Assembly (NCBI GenBank): GCA_003670675.1
Contig: QWQY01000003.1
Coordinates: forward strand, 1 to 46,555
Direction: 5' to 3'
DNA length: 46,555 nt
Source: Chloroflexota bacterium
Lineage (GTDB): Bacteria > Chloroflexota > Chloroflexia > Chloroflexales > Roseiflexaceae
Shown: positions 18,069-26,946 of the stretch, one piece after another
How positions within the stretch are numbered: position 1 is the first letter of the stretch
How the letters are laid out: each line of letters begins with the position of its first letter
Position numbers and translations under genes: made by a program
Notes under the pieces: model-generated
The model's input: only the letters and a program-made list of their open reading frames with translations
Database searches by the model: none
Told to the model about the DNA's origin: nothing

Positions 18069-20186
18069 TTATGGTGCTTCTGCTTCGGTTGGTTTGGGGG
18101 CATCTTCGACGGGTGCGGTCTGTGATGCGTTGATATAACGCACACCGGTTTCGGTGGTGACGCCGGGGGTATTGAGATTCCCCTGCGGTTCGGGCATTTC
18201 GATTTTGGGGAGCCCGTTTTCGAGGTCGGCGGGGTTAAAGACGTAGATATTGGGCCATGGCTTGAAGCGCGTCCGGTAGATTTCGGGTGCGCGTACGGTG
18301 CCATCGGGGTCGATAATGGTGCGGGCAATGTCGATGGTGATGCCATCGCGCGCACGGTCGCTCTGTTTGACTGCGCCTGCCGGCTGTTCTGCATCGGTCA
18401 CAAACACGGGTTCGACCGGTGCGCTGACGCGGTTGTAGATGTTTTGGATCATTTCGACTTTGCGGCCGGTCGGGGTCCCATAGAACTTGACCGATGCAAT
18501 CCCTGTTTTGGGATTGGATGACGTCTGGATGAGCAACCATTTGCCGGTATCATTCAAAAACTTCAAGTCTGGGCCACCCGTAAATATGGTCGAGTCCATC
18601 CCTGTTGGTCCGTATTTGTCATACCAGCTGATATAAAACGAATGTCCCCAGCGCTCAGTAATCGGCAACCCAGCCCAAAACGCCGCACGAAACACGGTCG
18701 TCGAGTCTTGGCAAATCCCGCCACCAAACTCGAGCTGGGTGCGCTGTTGGACAATCGCGTACCCTTCGACGAACCCCTGCGTCTCGTCGATGGCGCCGAT
18801 GGTCTCGTTGAACGAAAACTCATCGCCCGGTGGGATCAATACGCCGTCGAGTACGTTGAGGCCGGCTTGAATGTTCGTCACACGGTACTCTGCCGACCCA
18901 CTGAAATCGCTTTTGCCTTCCGACACCAAATCGACAATCCCGAGGGTGTTGAGGTTTGTCTCGTTGACGGGGATGGGTACATAGCGAGGCACCAACGTCA
19001 CACTGCGTACCCCGTTGTCGATGGTCGTGGTAATCAGGTCACGGGCTTCTTGTTTATTGAGGCGCCAGCCCGGGACACCTGGCTTGGTGATGGTCAATAC
19101 CCCCAAGTCCCATTTGACGCGTGGATACACGGGTTTGGTTTGGGTCTCTTCGGCTATTTTGTCGATGCGGCGCTCAATCATATACGGATTGAGCGACAAC
19201 GTATAGCCGGTTGGGCCACCTTGGGCATCGATCTGCACGTACTCGACCATGCGTGCCAACTCATCGCTGGTCCACGTGTATTCGGCATCACCGACCCGCA
19301 CGACGAGCGGTTGACCAACCAATGCGGTCATGCGTTGTTGTGCGGCATCTTTGGCGGCTTGGGTGATGTTCATCGGCAGTTCGCGGGTCGCCACGGTGAC
19401 GGGTTGTTGTTTGGCCATCAGCGGGAGGACCTCGCGGATGCGTGCGACGGTTTCGTCGATCAACACCATCCGCCCGACTGCACCACCGACGAAGCGCAAC
19501 GTTGTCCCATTGAGGACAACAGCGGGGTCTTGGGCAGGTCTATCGATGACCGGCACAAGCCGGGCAACACTTTCTTGGGTTTTGCGTTCGTCCACGACGA
19601 CTGTCACGGGGATCTCGAGCCCGCTTTTCATGACCTGCCAAATCGTCTCCATATTGGTGAGCATGTCACGCGATCGACCAATCGTAAATGCTTGGTCGAT
19701 ACTGTCGAGGTACGAGACGTCCATCCCCAGTTCGGTGCCGCTGACATTCCAGTTGCGGCCTTCGTAGCTCAGCACAATGGGTGTGTCGCGGAACGGCTTG
19801 AGGTGATCGACGAGAGCTTGTGTGGCTTCGGTCTTCGACAGGCCGCCGATGTTGACCCCCAAAATGCTGATATTGGGGTATACCCTATCTTGATAGCGGC
19901 GTTCGATGGACAAGAACCAGACCCCGCCGGCAGCCACAGCGATGAGCAACACCAACAGACCGTTCATCATCAGCTGACCTTGGCGCCGGACCCGCACGCG
20001 GTGCGACAGCAACGCACCACTGGTCGAACGGCGTGGTGTGTCGTTCGCAGAGGTTGTATAGCCGCTGATAGTTTCGGCGTCGTTTTGTTGACTATAGACA
20101 GGAGTAATGCGTGAATTTTGGCGTTTTGTTTGTCGTTCGAGGCCGCGTCGTCGATTTTTGTCCACCACTACCACCTTATGTCCCAC
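18069..20186 (-). CDS. VanW family protein with peptidoglycan-binding-4 type N-terminal domains
   Basis: TM segment, VNIGGLSKTEA, NIQAGLNVLDGVLIPPGDEFSFNETIGAI...GGGICQDSTTVFRAAFWAGLPITERWGHSFYISWYD. GTG start. Confidence 0.9.
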   Translation of the reverse strand: MGHKVVVVDKNRRRGLERQTKRQNSRITPVYSQQNDAETISGYTTSANDTPRRSTSGALLSHRVRVRRQGQLMMNGLLVLLIAVAAGGVWFLSIERRYQDRVYPNISILGVNIGGLSKTEATQALVDHLKPFRDTPIVLSYEGRNWNVSGTELGMDVSYLDSIDQAFTIGRSRDMLTNMETIWQVMKSGLEIPVTVVVDERKTQESVARLVPVIDRPAQDPAVVLNGTTLRFVGGAVGRMVLIDETVARIREVLPLMAKQQPVTVATRELPMNITQAAKDAAQQRMTALVGQPLVVRVGDAEYTWTSDELARMVEYVQIDAQGGPTGYTLSLNPYMIERRIDKIAEETQTKPVYPRVKWDLGVLTITKPGVPGWRLNKQEARDLITTTIDNGVRSVTLVPRYVPIPVNETNLNTLGIVDLVSEGKSDFSGSAEYRVTNIQAGLNVLDGVLIPPGDEFSFNETIGAIDETQGFVEGYAIVQQRTQLEFGGGICQDSTTVFRAAFWAGLPITERWGHSFYISWYDKYGPTGMDSTIFTGGPDLKFLNDTGKWLLIQTSSNPKTGIASVKFYGTPTGRKVEMIQNIYNRVSAPVEPVFVTDAEQPAGAVKQSDRARDGITIDIARTIIDPDGTVRAPEIYRTRFKPWPNIYVFNPADLENGLPKIEMPEPQGNLNTPGVTTETGVRYINASQTAPVEDAPKPTEAEAP

Positions 20187-20248
20187 ACGAGACGACTCGG
20201 AGTCTGTATTGCTATTCTAGACGAAATTTGCCGCAAAACGCACGTCGA

Positions 20249-21577
20249 TTATTCGCCGTTGCGGTTGGCACGCCGGTTTTTTTTGCGTGGTCGGCGGCGC
20301 CAATTAATGGTTAACCCGCCGTGTTCACGTAGGCGTTCCAACAGGCTCATGCTCAAATTGAGGACGCGTCGGGTTGGGGCCTCTTTGGGTTCGTGTCGCC
20401 GATTGAGAATAGCGGGCATGCGTGGTTTTTTGATGGGGAGTGGGGGCGATACATGCAATTGATCGATGATGATATCGGCAATGCGACTGGCTCCATCGCG
20501 CGGCACCGAATCGCCCAGACGAGCAATGGTGTCTGCGTGGACGGCGGGGTCCATCAACGAACCGACCGCTTCGATGATTTGTGCCACTGCTGGTGCATAT
20601 GCGCCCAGTCCGCGGTTCACCACAAAATCGATGTTGCCGTGTTCTTGCATGCCGACTGCTTCGGTGATGATGACCGGCCGGCGCATCACCAATGCCTCCA
20701 TCAGGGTCCCTGGGCCCGCCTTGGTCACGACGGTGTCGCTGGCGGCCATCAACACTTCCATGTTGTCGACGAAGCCGTACACGTGGACGTGCCGCGCCAA
20801 ATCGATACGCTGTAACTCGGTCCGCAATGCCGCATTGCGTCCGGTCACCACCAGCAATTGGAGCTCTGGGTAGGCGCTATGCAGGGCAATCACCAGCTCT
20901 TTGAGACGGCCCGAACCGACACCACCGGCGGTCAATAGCACCGTCGCGCGATGCACATCCACACCCAACGCCGTCCGCGCTGCTGCTTCGGACAACGTGC
21001 ACGCCGTGAATTTGGGATGCCCAGGAAAGCCCGCATACACGACTTTGTCTGCCGGCATGCCTTGGGCCAACAAGACATCGTGTCCCTCGTGGGTAGGGGC
21101 AATGCACAAATCGGCGTCCAAATCACCCCAGGCAGTGTGCAGACTGACCAGATCGGTGACCACGGTGATAAAGCGGAACTGCATGTTGTAGGCAATGCGC
21201 GAATGCCCGATGAACCGGTTCGTCAGCGGATGAACCGAAACCACAATATCGGGTTTGTATGACTCCAATGTCCGCCGGATGCTCCGTTGCGCCGATACAT
21301 AAGCAATTTGTGCCAATGTGTCGATGCGCCGTCGGCCGTTGGTCAACTGATAGAGTAAGTCAAACAATGGCAACCAGCGTGTCGACAGCTGATCGTAGAG
21401 CCCAGGAGCACTGCGGAGCAGCGGTAACCCCGTCGCAGTAATCAAATCGATTGTTGAATATTCAAATGAATCACCCAGTGCATGAAGTTTCAATGCCGCT
21501 TGTAACGCTTCGGCGCCGGAACGATGCCCGCCACCGGTGTCTGATATTGCAAAAAGGATTCGTTTCCGTTGAGTCAT
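20249..21577 (-). CDS. MGDG synthase/MurG-like glycosyltransferase (processive diacylglycerol glucosyltransferase family)
   Basis: RILFAISDTGGGHRSGAEALQAAL...VVSVHPLTNRF...DLVSLHTAWGDLDADLCIAPTHEGHDVLLAQGM...VVTKAGPGTLMEALVMRRPVIITE. Confidence 0.9.
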   Translation of the reverse strand: MTQRKRILFAISDTGGGHRSGAEALQAALKLHALGDSFEYSTIDLITATGLPLLRSAPGLYDQLSTRWLPLFDLLYQLTNGRRRIDTLAQIAYVSAQRSIRRTLESYKPDIVVSVHPLTNRFIGHSRIAYNMQFRFITVVTDLVSLHTAWGDLDADLCIAPTHEGHDVLLAQGMPADKVVYAGFPGHPKFTACTLSEAAARTALGVDVHRATVLLTAGGVGSGRLKELVIALHSAYPELQLLVVTGRNAALRTELQRIDLARHVHVYGFVDNMEVLMAASDTVVTKAGPGTLMEALVMRRPVIITEAVGMQEHGNIDFVVNRGLGAYAPAVAQIIEAVGSLMDPAVHADTIARLGDSVPRDGASRIADIIIDQLHVSPPLPIKKPRMPAILNRRHEPKEAPTRRVLNLSMSLLERLREHGGLTINWRRRPRKKNRRANRNGE

Positions 21578-21875
21578 TTCGCACTCCTCTGCGTCCCACG
21601 CGGTTCGCTTGGTTCACAGACAACCGACACCACCCGACCAGGCACCGTATGTGCGTCCAGTCACCACGAATCCGTGCCCCGTGGATTTGGATTTCCTTCA
21701 GATATTCTACCATTAATGGTCCAATTCCGATATCACTGATTGCACGCACTACAATAACTCGTACGACATATTGTGGGGGATGCAAAAACCGACCTTTTGG
21801 GGGATACCTGTAGCGCCTTGGTGGCGCTATCCTACAGACAGTCGTAGGTTGCCAGTCACAACAGGAGAGGCCGCT

Positions 21876-22670
21876 ATGCTCCACACAACGCGCCGCACCA
21901 ACACTGCCAAAGTTCGCCTACCCGCACTCACGGTCCAGACATTGGGGGCTTTTCGCTGTAGTCATGGCAGCACCGAAATCACGCAGACACAATGGCGTAG
22001 CCAGCGCGCGTGCGAATTGTTCCTGTTGTTGCTGACGAGCGATGGCTACAGTGTGTCGCGGGAATATGCGAGCGACCAGCTGTGGCCAGACCATTTGGGT
22101 GACGCGGCTGCCAATAATCTGCGGGTTGTCCTGCACCGGATGCGTAGTGCACTCGAACCAAGTGGGCAGCTACAGACCGTTGTGCATGCCACCCACCACA
22201 CCATTAGCTTGACACTGCCGAGTGGAAGCACCGTCGATAGCGACGAGTTCCGCCATGCGATTGCTGCTGCCCGCCGCAGTCCTGATGGCCGGACTGCGTT
22301 ACCCAATCTCCGCCGTGCATGTGATGTCTACAACGGCTACTACTTGGCAAATCTGCCGCTGGCAGAATGGGCCATTCCCCTGCGTGCAAAGTATGCAGCC
22401 GACTATGCGGCGGCAAGTACACGCCTGGGCCGCATATTGTTGACCCTCAACGCCCACACCGAACTGGTCGAACGCATGTGGCGCGCGCTAGATATTGACC
22501 CCAGCATCGAAGAAGCACACGAGATTCTGATGCAGTCGTATGCCGCTACCGGTAACCACGATCTCGTCAAGCGCGCTGCGCCGACCACCCCAGCGCTGCT
22601 TGCACACACACTCCGTGATGCCCACACAATGGTGCAACGGCGCATCTATCAGCAGGTGCTGAGTTCCTAA
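21876..22670 (+). CDS. BTAD/SARP-like DNA-binding transcriptional regulator
   Basis: LPALTVQTLGAFRCSHGSTEITQTQWRSQRACELFLLLLTSDGYSVSREYASDQLWPD...AANNLRVVLHRMRSALEP plus BTAD-like helical C-terminus. Confidence 0.8.
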   Translation: MLHTTRRTNTAKVRLPALTVQTLGAFRCSHGSTEITQTQWRSQRACELFLLLLTSDGYSVSREYASDQLWPDHLGDAAANNLRVVLHRMRSALEPSGQLQTVVHATHHTISLTLPSGSTVDSDEFRHAIAAARRSPDGRTALPNLRRACDVYNGYYLANLPLAEWAIPLRAKYAADYAAASTRLGRILLTLNAHTELVERMWRALDIDPSIEEAHEILMQSYAATGNHDLVKRAAPTTPALLAHTLRDAHTMVQRRIYQQVLSS

Positions 22671-22724
22671 ACCTGCAGGATGCGCATCATAGTGCGGATT
22701 ACTACAACGGTGTATAATCGATAT

Positions 22725-23744
22725 ATGAGCTGTACACTGACGCAAGCGCTCCAAGATTGGACCGTCGATCAACGCAAACGCCGCCGTGCCTTGTCCCCTG
22801 CCACCATCGCCTCGTATAGCGATGCGTGGCATGCATTCATGCAGTGGGCTGCGGCCAATGATCGCCATTCGACGCAATCGTTGCAGGCACGTGACTTCGC
22901 TGCCTGGATCAACACGCTCGGCCACCTCGCCGATGGATCGGTGCAGACCTACAGCCACGGTACCATTGCAATATGCAAATATCTGGCAGACCGCGGGCTA
23001 CTGGGATGCGAAATATCACTCATCCAAATGCACATTGGCGACGCGTTGCCACGCATCGTACCGAGTCGTGCACCCGACGTCGCAGACCTGCGCCGATTGG
23101 TCTCGTTCTACGACACAAACCTGTCTGCCGGTACGCCACACTCCAAGCCAGAGCGCGATCGGCTGTCGGCGTTGCGCAACAACGCGCTCCTGCATCTGCT
23201 TTTTTCGAGCGCCTGTCGTATCTCTGAAGTGCTCGCCATCGACATCGCCGATATCCGTGGTGATCACGGTGCAGTCGCGGCCCGTGTCTCGGTTGTCGGC
23301 AAAGGCAACAAACGACGCACCGTGTTTGTGCGGCCGCACGCGCGGACGGCGATCGAGGCCTATCTGCTGGCGCGGCGGGCGTCGTTCCCGAGTGCCACGG
23401 CGCTGTTTATTTCGCACGGGCCGCGGAGCCCAGGGCACCGGCTGAATCGGATCGCGGCGTGGAATGTCGTCACCCATGCGGCACTCACGCTGGCCGACAC
23501 CGTCGAATGCGATGGTCGCCCCCACGAAGCCGCACTCTTGCGCACGACCACCCCACACACCTTCCGCCATTTTGTTGCTATGTGGCTCCTCAACGAAGGC
23601 GTGCAGCTGTCAGAGGTATCGGCGATCCTCGGCCATGCCAATACACGCATCACCGAGCAATATTATGCGCGGCACACCGACGAACGCCTCGCCGAAGTGC
23701 ACGACCAATTCGCCGCAGATCCCCTGCCTCGCGGCGCACCCTGA
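22725..23744 (+). CDS. Tyrosine recombinase/integrase (XerC/D-like)
   Basis: Catalytic pattern ACRISEVLAIDIADI (R), TPHTFRHFVAMWLLNEG (HxxR), LGHANTRITEQYYARH (H/Y). Confidence 0.9.
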   Translation: MSCTLTQALQDWTVDQRKRRRALSPATIASYSDAWHAFMQWAAANDRHSTQSLQARDFAAWINTLGHLADGSVQTYSHGTIAICKYLADRGLLGCEISLIQMHIGDALPRIVPSRAPDVADLRRLVSFYDTNLSAGTPHSKPERDRLSALRNNALLHLLFSSACRISEVLAIDIADIRGDHGAVAARVSVVGKGNKRRTVFVRPHARTAIEAYLLARRASFPSATALFISHGPRSPGHRLNRIAAWNVVTHAALTLADTVECDGRPHEAALLRTTTPHTFRHFVAMWLLNEGVQLSEVSAILGHANTRITEQYYARHTDERLAEVHDQFAADPLPRGAP

Positions 23745-23880
23745 TGCGCGCTGTCGCGTGTATTGCGACGCAATTCCCACTCCGGCTATACACCTATCGC
23801 CGCATTCTGGTTTTCTCATGACGAACCGATGACCATCCTGCGTTCATCATCATTTATTCATCAGGGGTATGTCAGAACGA

Positions 23881-23910
23881 TTGAAAGAGCGTATCGTTCC
23901 ATGCTATAGT
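23881..23910 (+). promoter_or_regulatory. Sigma-70-like promoter upstream of the SH3/NlpC-P60 gene
   Basis: TTGAAA - 18 bp - TATAGT. Confidence 0.6.
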
Positions 23911-24055
23911 TTGTCTATGTCTCCTGCGATGGAGGCGTGATTCGCCTGTGCAGCCGCGTTGTTTCGCAACAACCGCACACCCCAAATCATGTTGCACATC
24001 ATGAATGACCTGTTTATCTGTCTATGTGGTCATTCACTGAGGGAGTACCTACTCA

Positions 24056-25657
24056 ATGGTCGACCAATCCAAACGCATGCGCAACGCCGCATCGGACCCA
24101 TATGAACTCATCCAACGGGTAAATCGCCGCCGTACCGAGTACCGCCGCGAAGAACGCACCACGCGTGTCACGGATCGAATCCCGAGCATCCAAACCCTGA
24201 TCCGCCGGCCTGAGCGTATTGCGGCGTTCTTTTCGCAGCGCATGGTGATGCACATTTTGGTGATTGCCCTGATCCCCGGTGCACTGCTGCTGAGCAAAAC
24301 CGAACTCGTTTTGGCAGTGCCCGAAATCGGCAGAGCCCCAATCCTGATTGATGATGGCAACAATGACTTCACGGTCGACGTCGCCCCTATCACGGACGAA
24401 TCGTTCAGCGAGGGCGATGCCCCGTTGACCGAGTCCGAAGACCTGCCCGTACCTATTTCGCTGGTGTCACGCAATCAGACCATGTCACCAGTCGTGGTCC
24501 CCGTCACGGTGATGACCGACCGCGCCTATATGCGCAACGGGCCTGGTACCAACTACGACCCAATCACCCGCGCATCGAGCGGACTCGAACTGCAAGTTAT
24601 CGGTAAATACGGCGACTGGTATCAGGTCCGCGAACGCGTCGACGCACCGGTGTTTTGGATGGCCGGCGAACTCTTGTCACTGCCCGAAAACGCTGCAGCA
24701 ACGATTTTTGACATCTTTGACAAAGACCTCCCGCCACCGCCCCCACCGCGGACAGGTATCGTGCTCGAATCAGGGCTGACCCTGCGTGACGGCCCCGGCG
24801 TCAATTACGTCGCCATCACCACACTCAAGCTCCGTGGCGAAGTCGAACTCATTGAAATCTATCAGGATTGGTACCATGTCGCGGTCGACTCGAAGACCGA
24901 CGGGTGGGTGAAGGCTCAATACATCGACGTCACCAAACCCGTCCTCGACCGCGTCATCACGGCTGATACCATCCCCGATCCATCACCAGAGCTCGTGGGT
25001 ACTGTCCGCGAAAGCAATGTCAATCTGCGCCTCGGACCTGATTCACGCCATGCCAAAGTCGGTACCGCTGATTTGGGGCGAAAGTTCGATCTGATAGGGA
25101 AGTACAAAGACTGGGTACAGGTCATGGACGGCAAAAAGAAGGTCTGGATCTTCAAAGACCTTTTGAACGCCACCTCGCATGTGCTCCGTCGTGTACCGAC
25201 CACGTCTGACTTCCCCGCGCTGCCGATTGGACCGACCCGTAATCGCAGTGGGAACAGCGGCGCGGGCGTCAGTACGAGTAGCGACGTCGCCAATGTGGCA
25301 TTACAGTTTGTTGGCTACAGGTATACCTGGGGCGGTACGACGCCCAAGTCTGGCTTCGACTGCTCTGGCTTGATGATGTACGCCTTCCGCCAAGTCGGCG
25401 TTACCATTCCACGGTTGGCGGCGTCGCAGTACAGCTTTAATGGTTCCATCGACATCAGCTGGGACAACATGGCGCCGGGCGACATGATGTTCTTCAAGAA
25501 CACCAGTGGTCGACGTGGGATTACCCACGTGTCGATGTACATCGGTGGTGGCAAAATGGTCCACGCAATGACCCCTACCTACGGCGTCCAGATTTCGAAC
25601 ATCTATGATGATTATTGGGTCAAGCATTTTTATGGTGCAGCCCGCGTCAAGCGCTAA
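24056..25657 (+). CDS. SH3-domain (three SH3b-like repeats) NlpC/P60 cell-wall hydrolase with TM/signal segment
   Basis: Repeats AYMRNGPGTNYDPITRASSG, LTLRDGPGVNYVAITTL, VNLRLGPDSRHAKVGTA; C-terminal YRYTWGGTTPKSGFDCSGLMMYAFRQVG ... HVSMYIGGGKMVHA. Confidence 0.93.
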   Translation: MVDQSKRMRNAASDPYELIQRVNRRRTEYRREERTTRVTDRIPSIQTLIRRPERIAAFFSQRMVMHILVIALIPGALLLSKTELVLAVPEIGRAPILIDDGNNDFTVDVAPITDESFSEGDAPLTESEDLPVPISLVSRNQTMSPVVVPVTVMTDRAYMRNGPGTNYDPITRASSGLELQVIGKYGDWYQVRERVDAPVFWMAGELLSLPENAAATIFDIFDKDLPPPPPPRTGIVLESGLTLRDGPGVNYVAITTLKLRGEVELIEIYQDWYHVAVDSKTDGWVKAQYIDVTKPVLDRVITADTIPDPSPELVGTVRESNVNLRLGPDSRHAKVGTADLGRKFDLIGKYKDWVQVMDGKKKVWIFKDLLNATSHVLRRVPTTSDFPALPIGPTRNRSGNSGAGVSTSSDVANVALQFVGYRYTWGGTTPKSGFDCSGLMMYAFRQVGVTIPRLAASQYSFNGSIDISWDNMAPGDMMFFKNTSGRRGITHVSMYIGGGKMVHAMTPTYGVQISNIYDDYWVKHFYGAARVKR

Positions 25658-25691
25658 GCCGCAAATCATCACGGTTCTGTCATCTCATGAT

Positions 25692-25724
25692 GAGGCATCG
25701 TCCTAGGACGATGCCTCGGTTTTT
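25692..25724 (+). terminator. Rho-independent terminator
   Basis: GAGGCATCGTCCTAGGACGATGCCTC perfect palindrome followed by GGTTTTTGTT. Confidence 0.9.
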
Positions 25725-25791
25725 GTTACTATACGAACATCACATACCAACGTGCGGCAATCTTGTGCCCGCACACGATAAAGGAGCCTGC

Positions 25792-26859
25792 ATGAAAGGT
25801 CTGATTCTGAGCGGTGGCAACGGGACACGTCTGCGCCCCATCACCTACACCAGCGCAAAACAACTCGTCCCCGTGGCGAACAAACCCGTGCTGTTCCGTG
25901 TCATCGAGACCATCCGCGACGCCGGTATAGACGATATCGGCATCATCGTCGGCAACACTGCCGCCGAAGTGATGGCAGCAGTCGGTGACGGCGCCAAGTT
26001 CGGTGTCAAAATCACCTACATCCAACAAGACGCCCCCTCAGGTCTGGCACATGCGGTCAAAATCGCCCATCCGTTCATTGGTGACGAGAAATTCGTCATG
26101 TTCCTCGGCGACAACTGCATCCAGGGCGGCATATCGGGCCTCATCAAGCAATTCCAAGACAGCACATATAACTCCCAGATTGTCCTGAAGGAAGTCCCCA
26201 ATCCGCGCTCATTCGGCGTCGCCGAACTGAACCCCGACGGCAGCATCTTGCGTCTGGTCGAAAAGCCCAAGGAACCCAAGTCGAACCTGGCCCTGGTTGG
26301 CATCTACATGTTCGACAACTCGATCTGGCACGCGATTGACTCGATCAAACCCTCGGCCCGTGGAGAGCTCGAGATAACCGACGCGATTCAGGCGCTGGTC
26401 GATACCGGCAAGACCGTGTTCCCCTACGTCCATCGCGGCTGGTGGATCGACACCGGCAAAAAAGACGATATGCTCGAGGCCAACCGCCTCGTCCTCGACG
26501 AAATGGCCGAGGTCAACAACGGCTCTATCGATGCCGCGTCGCATATCATCGGCAAGGTAATCATCGAAGAAGGAGCTGAAGTTATCAACAGCACCATCCG
26601 CGGCCCCGCCATCATCGGCAAAGGCACCCGCATCATCAACTCATACGTAGGGCCGTTTACGTCGATTTATCATCATTGCACCATCCAAAACAGCGAAATC
26701 GAGCACTCCATTGTCCTCGAAGACTGCACCATCAACGACCTGCCCGGTCGCCTGTGCGACAGCCTGATTGGCCGCTCGGTCGTGGTGTCACGCTCGTCGG
26801 CTCGGCCAAGTGCATACCGCCTCGTCCTCGGTGACCATAGTCACGTCGACGTTCTCTAG
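25792..26859 (+). CDS. Glucose-1-phosphate thymidylyltransferase (long RmlA/RfbA-like form with left-handed beta-helix C-terminus)
   Basis: MKGLILSGGNGTRLRPITYTSAKQLVPVANKPVLF...FLGDNCIQGGI...hexapeptide repeat region. Confidence 0.92.
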   Translation: MKGLILSGGNGTRLRPITYTSAKQLVPVANKPVLFRVIETIRDAGIDDIGIIVGNTAAEVMAAVGDGAKFGVKITYIQQDAPSGLAHAVKIAHPFIGDEKFVMFLGDNCIQGGISGLIKQFQDSTYNSQIVLKEVPNPRSFGVAELNPDGSILRLVEKPKEPKSNLALVGIYMFDNSIWHAIDSIKPSARGELEITDAIQALVDTGKTVFPYVHRGWWIDTGKKDDMLEANRLVLDEMAEVNNGSIDAASHIIGKVIIEEGAEVINSTIRGPAIIGKGTRIINSYVGPFTSIYHHCTIQNSEIEHSIVLEDCTINDLPGRLCDSLIGRSVVVSRSSARPSAYRLVLGDHSHVDVL

Positions 26860-26860
26860 A

Positions 26861-26881
26861 GATCAGAGATAAGAGATCAGA
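26861..26881. repeat. Heptamer triplet GATCAGA-GATAAGA-GATCAGA
   Basis: Three 7-mers in register; reverse complement resembles the heptamers at 7714-7748. Confidence 0.7.
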
Positions 26882-26921
26882 AAAAAATACCAGCGTCAGT
26901 TTCTCGACTGGCTGCTGGTAT
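26881..26921 (-). terminator. Terminator of the two-component operon
   Basis: ATACCAGC...GCTGGTAT with inner CAGT/ACTG arms; A7 on plus gives U7 on minus. Confidence 0.8.
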
Positions 26922-26946
26922 CTTATTTCCTAATTCCTAATTTATC

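Noticed and set aside
18642-20114. 490-aa plus-strand ORF
   Set aside because: Lies fully antisense to the well-supported VanW gene; typical shadow ORF in GC-rich DNA with no recognisable motifs.
22725-23744. Integron integrase with gene cassettes
   Set aside because: No attC-like array follows and no IntI-specific insertion was recognised; an Xer-type or orphan recombinase is more likely.
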